Origin: Mucilaginibacter sp.
GTDB lineage: Bacteria; Bacteroidota; Bacteroidia; Sphingobacteriales; Sphingobacteriaceae
Assembly (NCBI RefSeq): GCF_028288205.1
Contig: NZ_JAQBOD010000045.1
Location: forward strand, 1 to 55,577
Length of the DNA: 55,577 nucleotides
Direction: 5' to 3'
The translations under genes and the position numbers were made by a program. Positions 1-9,765 of this stretch are shown here, piece by piece. Each line of letters starts with the position of its first letter. Position 1 is the first letter of the stretch. A model generated the notes under the pieces. That model did no database searches. It had not been told where the DNA came from and saw only the letters and a list, made by a program, of their open reading frames with translations.

Positions 1-1877
1 CAGAAGCTGATTCAATCTCTATCGAGGAGATCAAATCAAAGATCACAGCAGCAAACGAAGATTTCGATTGGGATGCTGATGAGAAAAAATTTGGCAATTA
101 CAGCGACAGCGACCGTGAGAAATTAGAGAAAATGTATGATGGAACATTCAGTTCTATCACCAAAGGCGAAATCATCACCGGTACAGTTGTAAATGTTAAC
201 AACAAGGATGTAGTATTAAACATCGGTTTTAAATCTGATGGTTTGGTATCTGTATCTGAATTCCGTGATACACCTGATCTGAAGATCGGTGACACCGTTG
301 AAGTTTTTGTTGAATCGCAGGAAGATGCTAACGGACAGTTGGTACTTTCGCGCAAACGTGCAAAAACTCAAAAATCGTGGGAACGTATTAATTCTGCATT
401 GGACAATGATGAAATCATCACTGGTTTTGTTAAGAGCAGAACTAAGGGTGGTTTGATTGTAGATATAATGGGCGTTGAAGCCTTTTTACCAGGTTCACAA
501 ATTGACATTAAACCTATCAGGGATTATGACATTTATGTGGGCAAAACAATGGAATTCAAAGTTGTTAAGATCAACCACGAGTTTAAAAACGTAGTGGTAT
601 CGCACAAAGTGCTGATTGAAGACGATTTGGAAAACCAAAAAACCGAAATTGTTGCCAAACTTGAAAAAGGCCAGGTATTGGAAGGCACAGTTAAAAATAT
701 TACCGACTTTGGTGTATTTATTGACCTTGGTGGTGTTGACGGCTTATTACACATTACAGATATTTCATGGGGCCGTATTGAGCATCCAAGAGAAGTTTTG
801 GCATTGGATCAAAAAATCAACGTTGTTGTTTTGGATTTTGATGACGAGAAAAAACGTATCGCTCTTGGCTTGAAACAATTAACTCCTCATCCTTGGCAAA
901 GCCTTGACGAAGGACTGCAAATTGGTTCTAAAGTTAAAGGTCGCATAGTTACCGTTGCTGATTATGGTGCTTTCTTAGAGATCATCCCGGGTGTCGAAGG
1001 CTTGATTCACGTGTCAGAAATGTCATGGTCTCAAAACCTGCGTAATCCTCAGGAATTCCTGAAAGTTGGTGACGAAATTGAAGCACAAGTATTGACATTA
1101 GATCGTGATGAGCGTAAAATGTCATTAGGCATCAAACAATTAACCCCTGATCCTTGGCAAAATGCTGCCGAACGTTATGCTGTTGGTACACAACACGTAG
1201 CTACAGTTAAAAATATGACCAACTTTGGTGTATTTGTTGAACTGGAAGACGGCATTGACGGATTAATTCACATCTCTGACCTTTCATGGTCTAAAAAAAT
1301 CAATCATCCTAATGAATTCACTAAAGTAGGTGAAAAATTAAACGTGATTGTTTTAGAGCTTGATGTTGATAACCGTAAATTAAGCCTGGGCCACAAACAA
1401 CTAGAAGAAAACCCTTGGGATACTTTTGAAACCATCTTCACTATTGATTCAATACATGAAGGTACCGTGTTAAAAGTAACTGATAAAGGTGCTATAGTTG
1501 CTTTACCTTACGGTGTTGAAGGCTTTGTGCCGACCAAACACCTTGTTAAAGAAGATGGCAAGAGCTTGAAAGGCGAAGAAGTTGCTGAATTCAAGATCAT
1601 TGAATTTAACAAGGAAAACAAACGTATAGTTATTTCACACTCACGTATATGGGAAGAAGCTCGTGCCGATGCTCGTGTACAGGAATTTGAAAACCGTAAA
1701 AAAGAAGCAAAATCTGCTAACAACGCGGTTAAGAAAGTGAAAGAATCGGTTGAAAAATCAACTTTAGGTGATTTAAGTGTACTTGCCCAATTGAAAGAAC
1801 AAATGGAAGGTGCAGAAACTAAAGCTGCTGTTAAAAAAGCAGCAGCAGCTAAAAAATCTGAAGAAGAAGCTAAATAA
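1..1877 (+). CDS. rpsA: 30S ribosomal protein S1 (5' end outside window)
   Basis: Ribosomal protein S1 binds mRNA on the 30S subunit and helps initiation, which matters in Bacteroidota because Shine-Dalgarno sequences are weak. The open frame continues upstream of the first in-window ATG (132) to the left edge, with an acidic stretch in the same frame, so the gene is cut by the window and about 624 residues are visible. Several consecutive S1/OB-fold repeats are recognisable from recurring 'G.V..I.DFG.F..L....GL.H.S..SW' patterns, each followed by a 'R..LG.KQL...PW' linker. The C-terminus is a lysine/alanine-rich tail. A strong intrinsic terminator follows 23 bp after the stop, so it ends its transcription unit. 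Confidence 0.97.
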   Translation, partial: EADSISIEEIKSKITAANEDFDWDADEKKFGNYSDSDREKLEKMYDGTFSSITKGEIITGTVVNVNNKDVVLNIGFKSDGLVSVSEFRDTPDLKIGDTVEVFVESQEDANGQLVLSRKRAKTQKSWERINSALDNDEIITGFVKSRTKGGLIVDIMGVEAFLPGSQIDIKPIRDYDIYVGKTMEFKVVKINHEFKNVVVSHKVLIEDDLENQKTEIVAKLEKGQVLEGTVKNITDFGVFIDLGGVDGLLHITDISWGRIEHPREVLALDQKINVVVLDFDDEKKRIALGLKQLTPHPWQSLDEGLQIGSKVKGRIVTVADYGAFLEIIPGVEGLIHVSEMSWSQNLRNPQEFLKVGDEIEAQVLTLDRDERKMSLGIKQLTPDPWQNAAERYAVGTQHVATVKNMTNFGVFVELEDGIDGLIHISDLSWSKKINHPNEFTKVGEKLNVIVLELDVDNRKLSLGHKQLEENPWDTFETIFTIDSIHEGTVLKVTDKGAIVALPYGVEGFVPTKHLVKEDGKSLKGEEVAEFKIIEFNKENKRIVISHSRIWEEARADARVQEFENRKKEAKSANNAVKKVKESVEKSTLGDLSVLAQLKEQMEGAETKAAVKKAAAAKKSEEEAK

Positions 1878-1900
1878 GCTTTAACCAAATATTTTTAAAA

Positions 1901-1931
1901 AGCCCTATCGATTGTTCGATAGGGCTTTTTT
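1901..1931 (+). terminator. intrinsic terminator of rpsA
   Basis: A perfect 11-bp stem (AGCCCTATCGA, 1901-1911, with its complement at 1916-1926) closes a TTGT loop and runs into a T-tract. It lies just after the rpsA stop. Confidence 0.93.
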
Positions 1932-2096
1932 GTTTGACTTATCTTATCTTGCGCGACGACCTTGCCTAAACCTATAAGATTTACCGCTATCGCTCAAAAA
2001 CAATACAGGTATTTTTTGATTTAGATTAACAACGTTCTTTTGTATTCATTTTGTAAATACCCAAATTAACGCTCGAAATAACAGTAAGGATTAACG

Positions 2097-4052
2097 TTAT
2101 TGCTTTGCCGCTGGAAAAGAAAAATAAAAGGTAGTACCTTTTCCGGGCGTGCTTTCCAGCCATATGCGGCCATTGTTTGCCTCAAGAAACTCTTTGATTA
2201 GGCTCAAGCCAAGGCCACTTCCTTTTTCACCTTTAGTACCGTAAGAGACCTGGAGGTTTGATTTTAAAAACAGTTTTTGTTGATCTGGACCCATACCTAT
2301 GCCTGTATCTTTAACAGAAAAAATTACTTCACCATTAGCTTTTTGTGCATCCAGATCTATACGTCCGGTTTCGTAAGTGAATTTAATAGCGTTGGATATT
2401 AGATTACGAATAATAAAATCAAAATGATTCAGGTCGCCCATAATTTCGGTTCTTTCAGGCACATGATTACTGACAATAATATTTTTCATCTCTGCCTGTC
2501 TTGAAAGCAAATGAATGTTCTTAGAGATTATAGATTTTGCATTCAACGTTTTAGGCTGTACTTTAATTCCCTGCAACTGGGCGCTTCCCCACTCAAACAA
2601 AGTTTGCAGCAATTCAAATGATGCCTCGGTTTGTTTTCGCAGGTCAGAGATCATGCTTTTTAATTCCGCTTCAGTAAACTCCTCGGTTTCCATTAAGGCA
2701 AAGAGTTGTGCCGCACTTCCCGCCGGGCCCTTTAAATCATGCCCTATTACAGAGAACAGGACATCCTTAACCTGATTAGCTGCTTTAAGCTCTTTATTTA
2801 ACCGCCGTATCTTTATCAAATACAAATAGGCAAGTACCAATAACGCTAAGATCGCTATCAATATAGCCAGGCTCATATCCAGCTCTTTTTTTTCCTTTTT
2901 TGTAACTTGTTGCAAATTGCCTATCTTTTCCCTTGAACTTTCTAAAGCATAGCTGCTATCTATAGCTGCAATTTCTTTTGTAGTATCAGCATTCAGCAAA
3001 CTATCCAGTAAGCGATGATTTTCTTCCAGGGCCACCATAGCTTCTTTATAATCCTTTTCCTGTTGATATACACCGGCCAGGGCCGCATAAATTGTAGCTT
3101 CTAAACGGGGTTGCCTAAGGCTATCGGCTATCTTAAGGGCGCGTTTCAGGTCATTTAAACTTTGGGTTGAGTTTCCCTTTTTTAATATCCCTGCAATATT
3201 TATTAATGCCTGTGCCTGTTCTTCCGGCTGGTTAAATTTTTTCGCTTCTGATAGTGCTTGTTTGTAGTAGGCTAATGCATGAGCTTTTTGTCCATCCTGC
3301 TCGTATATCTTCCCTTCTTCATTTAACATGGTGATCTGTGTATCGCGTTCAGAAGATGTGTTGCTATTTCGTATGCCCTCTTCTAAATATTTGAGTGCAG
3401 TATGGCTGTCGCCTTTTTTCAAATACAAATGGCCAATACGATCTAACAATATAAAATAAGCTTCCGGCTTTAGTTTCCGATGTTCATATTGCACCAATAT
3501 CCGCAGGTAATAAGTAAGTGCCTTTTCTATATCCCCTTTTTCCTCATATACTTTTCCAAGCCCGTTATAAGTTTCCAATATGCCCAAACTATCATGGCTA
3601 TCTCTATAAAACTCCATCGATCTGCCAAAGTCTTCTATAGCAGCGCTTATATTTTTTTGTTGCCCGTCAAGCAATCCTAATTGGTCATAAGCAAGGGTTA
3701 TACCTTCAGACTGATGCAGGTTACGGAATATGAATAGCGCTTCGTTAATAAACCTCCTTGCCAATTCTTCGTGATGGTGCAAAATATTAATGCGGCCCAA
3801 TTCAATAAGTAACAGGCCCTGGCTATTGCGGTCGCTCAGGCCCTCTGCCAGTTTCATAGCCTGGTTACAATAATGCACGGCGGAATCCGGCTGATCTGCT
3901 GCATAAATTTTACTTATCTCCAGATAGGTATTGATCTTTGCCGACTCCGATTCTGCGCGAAGACGAGAATGCAGAACCGAGATTGATTGCTGCGCAAAGG
4001 CAGCACAGCTTAAAAATAAAAATAATAAGAGTAAATATATAGCTTTAGGCAT
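2097..4052 (-). CDS. TPR-repeat sensor histidine kinase
   Basis: Probable membrane-bound sensor kinase. A signal peptide (MPKAIYLLLLFLFL...AFAQ) makes the ATG at 4052 the likely start; the frame stays open to an ATG at 4085, which would put 11 residues before the signal. Tetratricopeptide repeats fill about residues 25-360 and should lie outside the inner membrane. One membrane helix lies near residues 395-415. The cytoplasmic part has an H-box with the phospho-accepting His in 'IGHDLKGP' (about residue 438), an N-box 'NLISNAIKF', a G1 box 'DTGIGM' and a G2 box 'GSGLGLSL'. It ends after the HATPase domain with no receiver. No response-regulator gene is adjacent, so its partner is unknown. TPR-type kinases of this design are common in Bacteroidota. 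Confidence 0.9.
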   Translation of the reverse strand: MPKAIYLLLLFLFLSCAAFAQQSISVLHSRLRAESESAKINTYLEISKIYAADQPDSAVHYCNQAMKLAEGLSDRNSQGLLLIELGRINILHHHEELARRFINEALFIFRNLHQSEGITLAYDQLGLLDGQQKNISAAIEDFGRSMEFYRDSHDSLGILETYNGLGKVYEEKGDIEKALTYYLRILVQYEHRKLKPEAYFILLDRIGHLYLKKGDSHTALKYLEEGIRNSNTSSERDTQITMLNEEGKIYEQDGQKAHALAYYKQALSEAKKFNQPEEQAQALINIAGILKKGNSTQSLNDLKRALKIADSLRQPRLEATIYAALAGVYQQEKDYKEAMVALEENHRLLDSLLNADTTKEIAAIDSSYALESSREKIGNLQQVTKKEKKELDMSLAILIAILALLVLAYLYLIKIRRLNKELKAANQVKDVLFSVIGHDLKGPAGSAAQLFALMETEEFTEAELKSMISDLRKQTEASFELLQTLFEWGSAQLQGIKVQPKTLNAKSIISKNIHLLSRQAEMKNIIVSNHVPERTEIMGDLNHFDFIIRNLISNAIKFTYETGRIDLDAQKANGEVIFSVKDTGIGMGPDQQKLFLKSNLQVSYGTKGEKGSGLGLSLIKEFLEANNGRIWLESTPGKGTTFYFSFPAAKQ

Positions 4053-4085
4053 AACAGGGGGTATGTAAATAGGTATAAAGCTCAT

Positions 4086-4383
4086 TGTATAATCTTAGCA
4101 TATTTGAATGCTATATTTTAAAAAAAATAGCTAATTAAAAGACCGAAAAGTTTAATAATCACATTGCCAATAATTAATATAAGTATTAATCCAAACAAAA
4201 ATTGTAATAAATTTTCGTAAAAACGGTTACGTACTGGCACAATGTTATTGGTTAAATAAGGTAAGCGCTATAAATTTATAAAATATTCCCAGAAGGAATA
4301 ATACTTTATATTCTTACAAGTCTAATTTGGGAATAACTTATACACTAATATCTAATCACTATTCAACTAATCACTAAAATTAT
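4086..4383. other. AT-rich intergenic region between divergent genes
   Basis: About 300 bp without a gene, between the leftward TPR kinase and the rightward pyrR. It is very A+T-rich with a few short A- and T-tracts. Apart from the pyrR promoter at its right end I see no open frame, repeat or strong hairpin. Confidence 0.5.
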
Positions 4384-4391
4384 TACCTTTG
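4384..4391 (+). promoter_or_regulatory. -7 promoter element of pyrR
   Basis: TACCTTTG matches the Bacteroidota -7 consensus TAnnTTTG. It lies 18 bp before the pyrR ATG at 4410, implying a leader of roughly 15 nt. No clear -33 TTTG is seen. Confidence 0.6.
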
Positions 4392-4409
4392 CCCAAATCC
4401 ACCCAAACG

Positions 4410-4955
4410 ATGCAAAACCTTACGCTGCTCGACGGTCAAAAATTTCAAATCACAATTCAGCGTTTATGTCGTCAGTTAATTGAAAATCATAATGATTTTT
4501 CAGGATCTGTATTGATAGGCATTCAACCCCGGGGTATATACTTGGCAAAGCGTGTAGCCGAAGAACTTCGCAAAATATTACCGGATAATATCATTGAACA
4601 AGGCGACCTCGATATTACCTTTTACAGGGATGATTTCCGCAGGCGCGAATCGCCGCTGGTACCCAATCAAACTAAAATAGATTTTATTATTGAAGGCAAA
4701 AAAGTAATTATGATAGACGATGTGCTTTGGACAGGCCGTACTATACGCGCAGCAATGGATGCCATGCTTGCTTTTGGAAGGCCCGAAAAGATAGAACTAT
4801 TAACACTGGTTGATAGACGTTACTCGCGCCACATACCGGTAGCTGCCGACTATGTAGGCATAGAGGTTGATTCAATTGCATCGCAAAAAGTGGTAGTTAG
4901 CTGGAAAGAAACAGATGGGGAAGATAAAATAGTTTTATTATCGGAAGTTAAATAA
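4410..4955 (+). CDS. pyrR: bifunctional pyr operon regulator / uracil phosphoribosyltransferase PyrR
   Basis: PyrR-family type I phosphoribosyltransferase. The PRPP-binding loop 'VIMIDDVLWTGRT' near residues 95-107 is diagnostic. Known members convert uracil and PRPP to UMP; in Firmicutes they also bind pyr mRNA to cause attenuation. The leader here (about 15 nt) is too short for a Firmicute-type attenuator, so RNA regulation of this operon is not supported by the sequence. The frame is open upstream to a TTG at 4389, but that codon overlaps the -7 element, so the ATG at 4410 is the start (181 residues, normal for the family). The stop overlaps the pyrB start by one base (TAATG), indicating translational coupling. 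Confidence 0.95.
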   Translation: MQNLTLLDGQKFQITIQRLCRQLIENHNDFSGSVLIGIQPRGIYLAKRVAEELRKILPDNIIEQGDLDITFYRDDFRRRESPLVPNQTKIDFIIEGKKVIMIDDVLWTGRTIRAAMDAMLAFGRPEKIELLTLVDRRYSRHIPVAADYVGIEVDSIASQKVVVSWKETDGEDKIVLLSEVK

Positions 4956-5881
4956 TGGCAGGACTGAGCACACGACATTTATTAGGAATAAAGGATTTGA
5001 ACACGACAGATCTTCAATTGATCTTTGAAACTGCCGATAATTTTAAAACGGTATTAAACCGGCCAATAAAAAAAGTCCCTTCCCTGCGTGATGTAACCAT
5101 TGCCAATATATTTTTTGAAAATTCTACCCGCACCCGCTTATCATTTGAGCTTGCCGAAAAACGCTTATCAGCCGATGTGGTAAATTTTGCCGCGTCTTCA
5201 TCATCAGTAAGTAAAGGCGAAACATTGATTGACACGGTAAACAATATACTGGCCATGAAGGTAGACATGGTGGTAATGCGCCACCCGTATGCAGGCGCGG
5301 CAACCTTTTTATCTAAACATGTAAAGGCCCAGATAGTAAATGCCGGCGACGGCGCCCATGAACACCCAACGCAAGCTTTGCTCGACGCTTTTTCTATACG
5401 CGAAAAATATGGAGATGTTGCCGGGAAAAAAGTTGTTATTGTAGGCGACATTTTGCACTCGCGCGTTGCACTGTCAAATATTTTATGCCTTAAACAATTA
5501 GGTGCCGAAGTTATGGTTTGCGGGCCAACTACACTTATCCCCAAATATATCAGCGCATTAGGTGTTAAGGTAGAAAACAACCTTATAAAGGCCCTTAACT
5601 GGTGCGATGTAGCCAATATGCTGCGCATACAGCTGGAAAGGCAGGACATTAAGTATTTTCCATCTCTGCGTGAATATACCATGTTGTACGGCTTAAACAA
5701 ACAAATACTCGACTCGTTAGATAAAGAGATAACCGTAATGCACCCCGGCCCCATTAACCGTGGTGTTGAAATTACCAGCGATGTTGCCGACAGCAAGCAA
5801 TCTATTATATTAGACCAGGTAGAAAATGGCGTTGCCATACGTATGGCTGTGTTATATTTACTGGCCGGGCAAACCCCATAA
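4955..5881 (+). CDS. pyrB: aspartate carbamoyltransferase, catalytic chain
   Basis: Catalyses carbamoyl phosphate + L-aspartate to carbamoyl aspartate, the committed step of pyrimidine synthesis, in the cytosol. The carbamoyl-phosphate site 'FFENSTRTR' is near residue 50, 'HPTQALLDAF' near residue 135 and 'HPGPINRG' near residue 265; all are intact. The length of 308 residues is typical. It overlaps pyrR by one base and must be co-transcribed with it. No pyrI regulatory chain is present. The next gene starts only 11 bp after its stop. Confidence 0.97.
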   Translation: MAGLSTRHLLGIKDLNTTDLQLIFETADNFKTVLNRPIKKVPSLRDVTIANIFFENSTRTRLSFELAEKRLSADVVNFAASSSSVSKGETLIDTVNNILAMKVDMVVMRHPYAGAATFLSKHVKAQIVNAGDGAHEHPTQALLDAFSIREKYGDVAGKKVVIVGDILHSRVALSNILCLKQLGAEVMVCGPTTLIPKYISALGVKVENNLIKALNWCDVANMLRIQLERQDIKYFPSLREYTMLYGLNKQILDSLDKEITVMHPGPINRGVEITSDVADSKQSIILDQVENGVAIRMAVLYLLAGQTP

Positions 5882-5892
5882 ATTTGAGCGGT

Positions 5893-7323
5893 ATGAAACC
5901 TATACGCAGTTTAGTATTTATTGTGTTTGGGATATTTGCATCTTTAAACATGTCTGCCCAAAGCCTGCGGCTACAAAAAACAGATTCTGTATTAACACTG
6001 GTTAAAAAACACTTCAAATCCAAAGATGCCGATGGGATATACGCTTTAACGGGCGCAAATTTCAGGAAAGCATTAAGCATGGCTGCATTTAGGGATATTT
6101 GCTCGCAGCAGTTGTTCCCATTGGGCGAAATAAAAAAGGATTCGCTGCTAAGCTTTGTAAATAACAAAACAGCCACTTACAAACTTCAATTTGATGCAGT
6201 AACTATGCAGTTGCTCATGAACCTTGATCAGGATGATAAAATAGAACTGTTCCTATTTCAACCCTATAAAGATGAATCGGCTACCAAGCCCGAACCGGTT
6301 GCCACCTCCAACCCCTTAAAGTCAGACATAGATAAAAAAATTAATGCAGAGGCAAGAAAGTATATACAAAAAGCAAATACCGTTGGCTTAAGCATCGGCA
6401 TTATTAAAGATGGAAAAGTTAGCACCTATAATTATGGGGAAACAACAAGGGGCAATAAACGCCTGCCCACTACAAATACTATATTCGAAATAGGCTCTAT
6501 TACCAAAACATTCACCTCTACCCTATTAGCTTATTATGTTAATGAAGGGAAGATAAGTTTAACAGACCCCATAACCAAATTTTTGCCGGATTCTGTAGCC
6601 CGCAACCCTGAGCTTAAAAACATCACTTTGCTAAATTTAAGCAACCATACATCAGGCTTACCAAGCTTGCCCGATAACTTTTCTGCACAACGGCCCTACA
6701 ATAAAATAAATCCCTATAAAAACTACAATAAGCAGTTACTGTTTGCCTACCTGAAAAAATGCACCCTAAACAGCAGGCCCGGCGAACAATATGCCTACTC
6801 TAATTTAGCGGCAGGATTGCTGGGCACTATTTTAGAACAGGCAGGCGGCAAGGGCTTTGAACAATTAGTTTGGGAAATTATTTGCTCACCATTACAAATG
6901 AAAAGCACGGTACAGCATTTGACCCCCATGATATCCACACGCTTCGCTACAGTTTATGACGATAACGGGCAACAAACCCCTGCCTGGGACTTTGACGCGC
7001 TGGCTCCTGCCGGGTCACTAAGATCAACAGTTAACGACCTATTGCTATATGCAAAGGCTAATATGACAAAAAGCGACAGTAAACTATCCAAAGCTTTTGA
7101 GCTAACCCATCAGATCACCTTTAATACGGATACAAAACTGGGCCTGGCCTGGCATATAATTGAGGTGAATGGGGTTAGCTACTATTTTCATAATGGCGGC
7201 ACTTATGGCAGTAGTAGTTTTCTTGCTTATAACATAGAGAAAAATATTGCCGTTATTATATTATCAAATGCCAGCCCGGGTACCGACGTATTGGGCGTTA
7301 GCATTTTAAAACAATTGCAATAA
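5893..7323 (+). CDS. secreted serine hydrolase, class C beta-lactamase/PBP fold with DUF3887-like N-terminus
   Basis: A signal peptide (residues 1-22, ending 'NMSAQ') is followed by an N-terminal region of about 100 residues resembling DUF3887, then a serine beta-lactamase-like domain. Active-site motifs are present: SxxK as 'SITK', YxN as 'YSN', and the HxG-type 'HNGG' near the C-terminus. Such proteins are mostly peptidases or esterases, and few are true beta-lactamases; the substrate cannot be told from sequence. The start is ATG 5893; an in-frame TTG at 5884 lies three codons upstream. It begins 11 bp after pyrB and ends one base before the next gene, so it probably shares the pyrRB transcript. 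There is no obvious metabolic link to pyrimidines. Confidence 0.88.
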   Translation: MKPIRSLVFIVFGIFASLNMSAQSLRLQKTDSVLTLVKKHFKSKDADGIYALTGANFRKALSMAAFRDICSQQLFPLGEIKKDSLLSFVNNKTATYKLQFDAVTMQLLMNLDQDDKIELFLFQPYKDESATKPEPVATSNPLKSDIDKKINAEARKYIQKANTVGLSIGIIKDGKVSTYNYGETTRGNKRLPTTNTIFEIGSITKTFTSTLLAYYVNEGKISLTDPITKFLPDSVARNPELKNITLLNLSNHTSGLPSLPDNFSAQRPYNKINPYKNYNKQLLFAYLKKCTLNSRPGEQYAYSNLAAGLLGTILEQAGGKGFEQLVWEIICSPLQMKSTVQHLTPMISTRFATVYDDNGQQTPAWDFDALAPAGSLRSTVNDLLLYAKANMTKSDSKLSKAFELTHQITFNTDTKLGLAWHIIEVNGVSYYFHNGGTYGSSSFLAYNIEKNIAVIILSNASPGTDVLGVSILKQLQ

Positions 7324-7324
7324 A

Positions 7325-8626
7325 ATGGTAAAAGCACAACGATTGTTTCTGCTTGTATTTTTAATCTTATTTTCTGCGGTAAGCTTTGCTCAACATACCA
7401 TTTATGTGGCTAATGGCTGGGCAAAAAATTCTGTAAATGCTGTTATAATGAGGCATAACTCATTAACCACCTATCGGGATACCCAGTTTATTGCTTACTA
7501 TAATGGTCAGCAGCAGTTGGTATTAGCCAAACATAAAATAGGATCTGGCAAGTGGAAATTTCGCACAACGCCCTATAAAGGAGATGCTACTGATGCACAT
7601 AGATCGATCAGTATTATAGCTGATGGCGAAGGTTACCTGCATGTTTCATGGGATCATCATGGTAACCAGTTAAATTATTGCAAAAGCCTGGGTCCCGGCT
7701 CGTTAGAACTAAGTGAAAAACTAAATATGACCGGGTTAAAAGAAACTAAAGTAACCTACCCCGAGTTTTACAATTTAACAGACGGTAACTTACTATTCCT
7801 GTACCGTACAGGCCAATCAGGCAATGGCGACCTGATGATGAATCGTTATGATGTAAAAACAAAAAAATGGGAACAAGTTCAGGATGCTTTTATAAATGGC
7901 GAGAACCAGCGCAATGCCTATTGGCAGTGCTGTGTGGATAATGCCGGCACCATTCATTTATCATGGGTATGGCGCGAAAGCGGTGATGTAGAAACTAATC
8001 ATGACATGTGTTACGCAAAGTCAAAAGACGGCGGTAAAACCTGGGAAAAAAGCACCGGCGAAAAATACAGTTTACCTATTACTATCGCGAACGCCGAATA
8101 TGCTGCCAGGATCCCACAGAAAAGCGAGCTGATTAATACTACCTCAATGGCTGCGGATAATTCAGGACATCCCTATATAGTTACTTACTGGCGCGCTGCA
8201 GATGCTACAGTGCCGCAATACCAATTGATCTATAATAACGGCGCCGGCTGGCTAACTCAGCGAATAACCAATCGTAAAACACCTTTTAGTTTGTCAGGAA
8301 GTGGCACTAAACGTATACCTGTTTCCAGGCCTGTTATATTACTAAACAATACAGGTAAAGCGCAGAAAGCTTATGTAATATATCGCGACGAGGAGCAGCA
8401 AAACAAAGTAACCGCTGCTATTTGCGATGATATAAAGCTGGGTAAATGGACTATAAAAAATATTAGCAAAGAAAGCGCAGGCATGTGGGAACCTACTTAT
8501 GATACAGAGTTGTGGAAACAACAAAAAATGGTAAACTTGTTCCTGCAAAATGTTGAGCAAGGCGATGGTGAAAAAACAAAGGATATACCACCCAGCGCTA
8601 TTAGTGTGCTGGAGTGGAAACCGTAA
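7325..8626 (+). CDS. secreted BNR-repeat-containing protein (BNR_4-like)
   Basis: A 433-residue exported protein with a clear signal peptide ending 'VSFAQ'. The body is rich in 'HxSWDHHG', 'DGGKTWEKS' and other Asp-box/BNR-like motifs typical of a six- or seven-bladed propeller. 'AHRSISIIADGEGYLHVSWD' (about residues 90-110) is characteristic of the BNR_4 family, which is found in Bacteroidota near polysaccharide-degrading genes and includes sialidase-like and polysaccharide-lyase-like folds. No catalytic assignment is possible. The start ATG lies one base after the preceding stop, so the two exported proteins are co-transcribed. The 3' end converges on the efflux operon with only 8 bp between the stops and no visible terminator. 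Confidence 0.85.
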   Translation: MVKAQRLFLLVFLILFSAVSFAQHTIYVANGWAKNSVNAVIMRHNSLTTYRDTQFIAYYNGQQQLVLAKHKIGSGKWKFRTTPYKGDATDAHRSISIIADGEGYLHVSWDHHGNQLNYCKSLGPGSLELSEKLNMTGLKETKVTYPEFYNLTDGNLLFLYRTGQSGNGDLMMNRYDVKTKKWEQVQDAFINGENQRNAYWQCCVDNAGTIHLSWVWRESGDVETNHDMCYAKSKDGGKTWEKSTGEKYSLPITIANAEYAARIPQKSELINTTSMAADNSGHPYIVTYWRAADATVPQYQLIYNNGAGWLTQRITNRKTPFSLSGSGTKRIPVSRPVILLNNTGKAQKAYVIYRDEEQQNKVTAAICDDIKLGKWTIKNISKESAGMWEPTYDTELWKQQKMVNLFLQNVEQGDGEKTKDIPPSAISVLEWKP

Positions 8627-8634
8627 CCTTTTTG

Positions 8635-9765
8635 TTAATTATCCTTCACCTGCTGGCCGTCCCTTATCTCGTCAGTAGCATTTTTAACTACTTTATCGCC
8701 GGCTTTCAGCTTACCGTAAACTTCCATTTTATCGCCTGATTGAAAGCCTTTTTTCACTTCAACCCACTCGGCATGATGATTAGTAACCTTTACCACAAAC
8801 ACTTTTTCGGTTGATGATACTACCGCGCTTTTTGGTACAATAAGGGTACTGTCATGTGATGGCAGTGGTACATTCACGTCAGCATACATATGTGGGAGTA
8901 GTTTGTTTCCTTTATTATAAACATCCATCTCCACACGTTCAGAACGTAGCCTGTCATCAAGCGCGCCGGCTAAGCGGGCAATTTTGGCAGTAAATTTTTC
9001 GCCGGGCAATTCGCGTACGGTAAATTTAACTTCGCTTTTATTGCTTAAACCGCCTATATAACTTTCGGGTACTGATACTACCAAACGTAAGCGGGTTTGA
9101 TCTTGCAAAACAAACAACGGATCAGAATTTTTACCGCCCGGGCCAACATAAGCACCTAAATTTATATTACGTGTTGTTATTACCCCATCAAATGGCGCAC
9201 GTATTTGTAAATACGCTAAGTTGGATGATATTTCTTTATATGCTGATTTTATAGATTCTACATTGGCAAAATCCGCATTTTTTTTCGCATCAGCCTGTTC
9301 AAGATCGTTTTGTGAAATTGTACCTGGAATTTTACTGGTGCTTAATAAACGATCGTAAGTTGCCTTACTGGCAAAGTATATAGCTTCCTGCTGCTTTATT
9401 CTTGATTGCGCCCCCGCTAATTGCGAATTGATCTCGGGAGCATCTAAAGTTACCAGCAATTGCCCTGCGTGAACTTGCGAGCCAAGATCAACCATTAGCT
9501 TTTTAACATAGCTATTTATTTTGGCATACAGATCAACCTGTTGATAAGGCAATAACTCGCCCGGTACAGCAATGCTCGAGCTTAGTTTACCTTTTTCTAC
9601 CGGTGCTACATTAACGGATGGAAAATCAACCGCGTCTTGCTGTTCTTTTTGTTGTTTTGCCTCTTCTGTGCCTTTTTCTTCCGAATGGCAGGCGCCCAGT
9701 AATAAGCTTACGCTTACAGCCAATACGGCTATAGCTGTTGTTGATCTATGTTTCAATATGTTCAT
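8635..9765 (-). CDS. RND efflux periplasmic adaptor, HlyD/AcrA family lipoprotein
   Basis: Membrane-fusion subunit that joins the RND permease to the outer-membrane channel. The N-terminus has a lipobox ('LLLGAC', Cys near residue 26), so it is predicted to be lipid-anchored. It is followed by a biotinyl-lipoyl-like barrel ('VDLYAKINSYVKKLMVDLGS'), an alpha-helical hairpin and the return strand 'LQIRAPFDGVI'. ATG 9765 puts a normal signal peptide at the N-terminus; an in-frame ATG at 9783 is less likely. The start lies inside the 3' end of the permease gene (20-bp overlap), indicating translational coupling. It is the last gene of the operon TolC - permease - adaptor. Confidence 0.93.
   Translation of the reverse strand: MNILKHRSTTAIAVLAVSVSLLLGACHSEEKGTEEAKQQKEQQDAVDFPSVNVAPVEKGKLSSSIAVPGELLPYQQVDLYAKINSYVKKLMVDLGSQVHAGQLLVTLDAPEINSQLAGAQSRIKQQEAIYFASKATYDRLLSTSKIPGTISQNDLEQADAKKNADFANVESIKSAYKEISSNLAYLQIRAPFDGVITTRNINLGAYVGPGGKNSDPLFVLQDQTRLRLVVSVPESYIGGLSNKSEVKFTVRELPGEKFTAKIARLAGALDDRLRSERVEMDVYNKGNKLLPHMYADVNVPLPSHDSTLIVPKSAVVSSTEKVFVVKVTNHHAEWVEVKKGFQSGDKMEVYGKLKAGDKVVKNATDEIRDGQQVKDN

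Noticed and set aside
4384..4410. PyrR-controlled attenuator before pyrR
   Set aside because: The leader inferred from the -7 element is about 15 nt, and no terminator/antiterminator pair is present.
5014..5838. 274-codon frame antisense to pyrB
   Set aside because: It is a shadow of a strongly conserved gene; the composition (Ser/Thr/Ile mix with no motif) and lack of a promoter argue against it.
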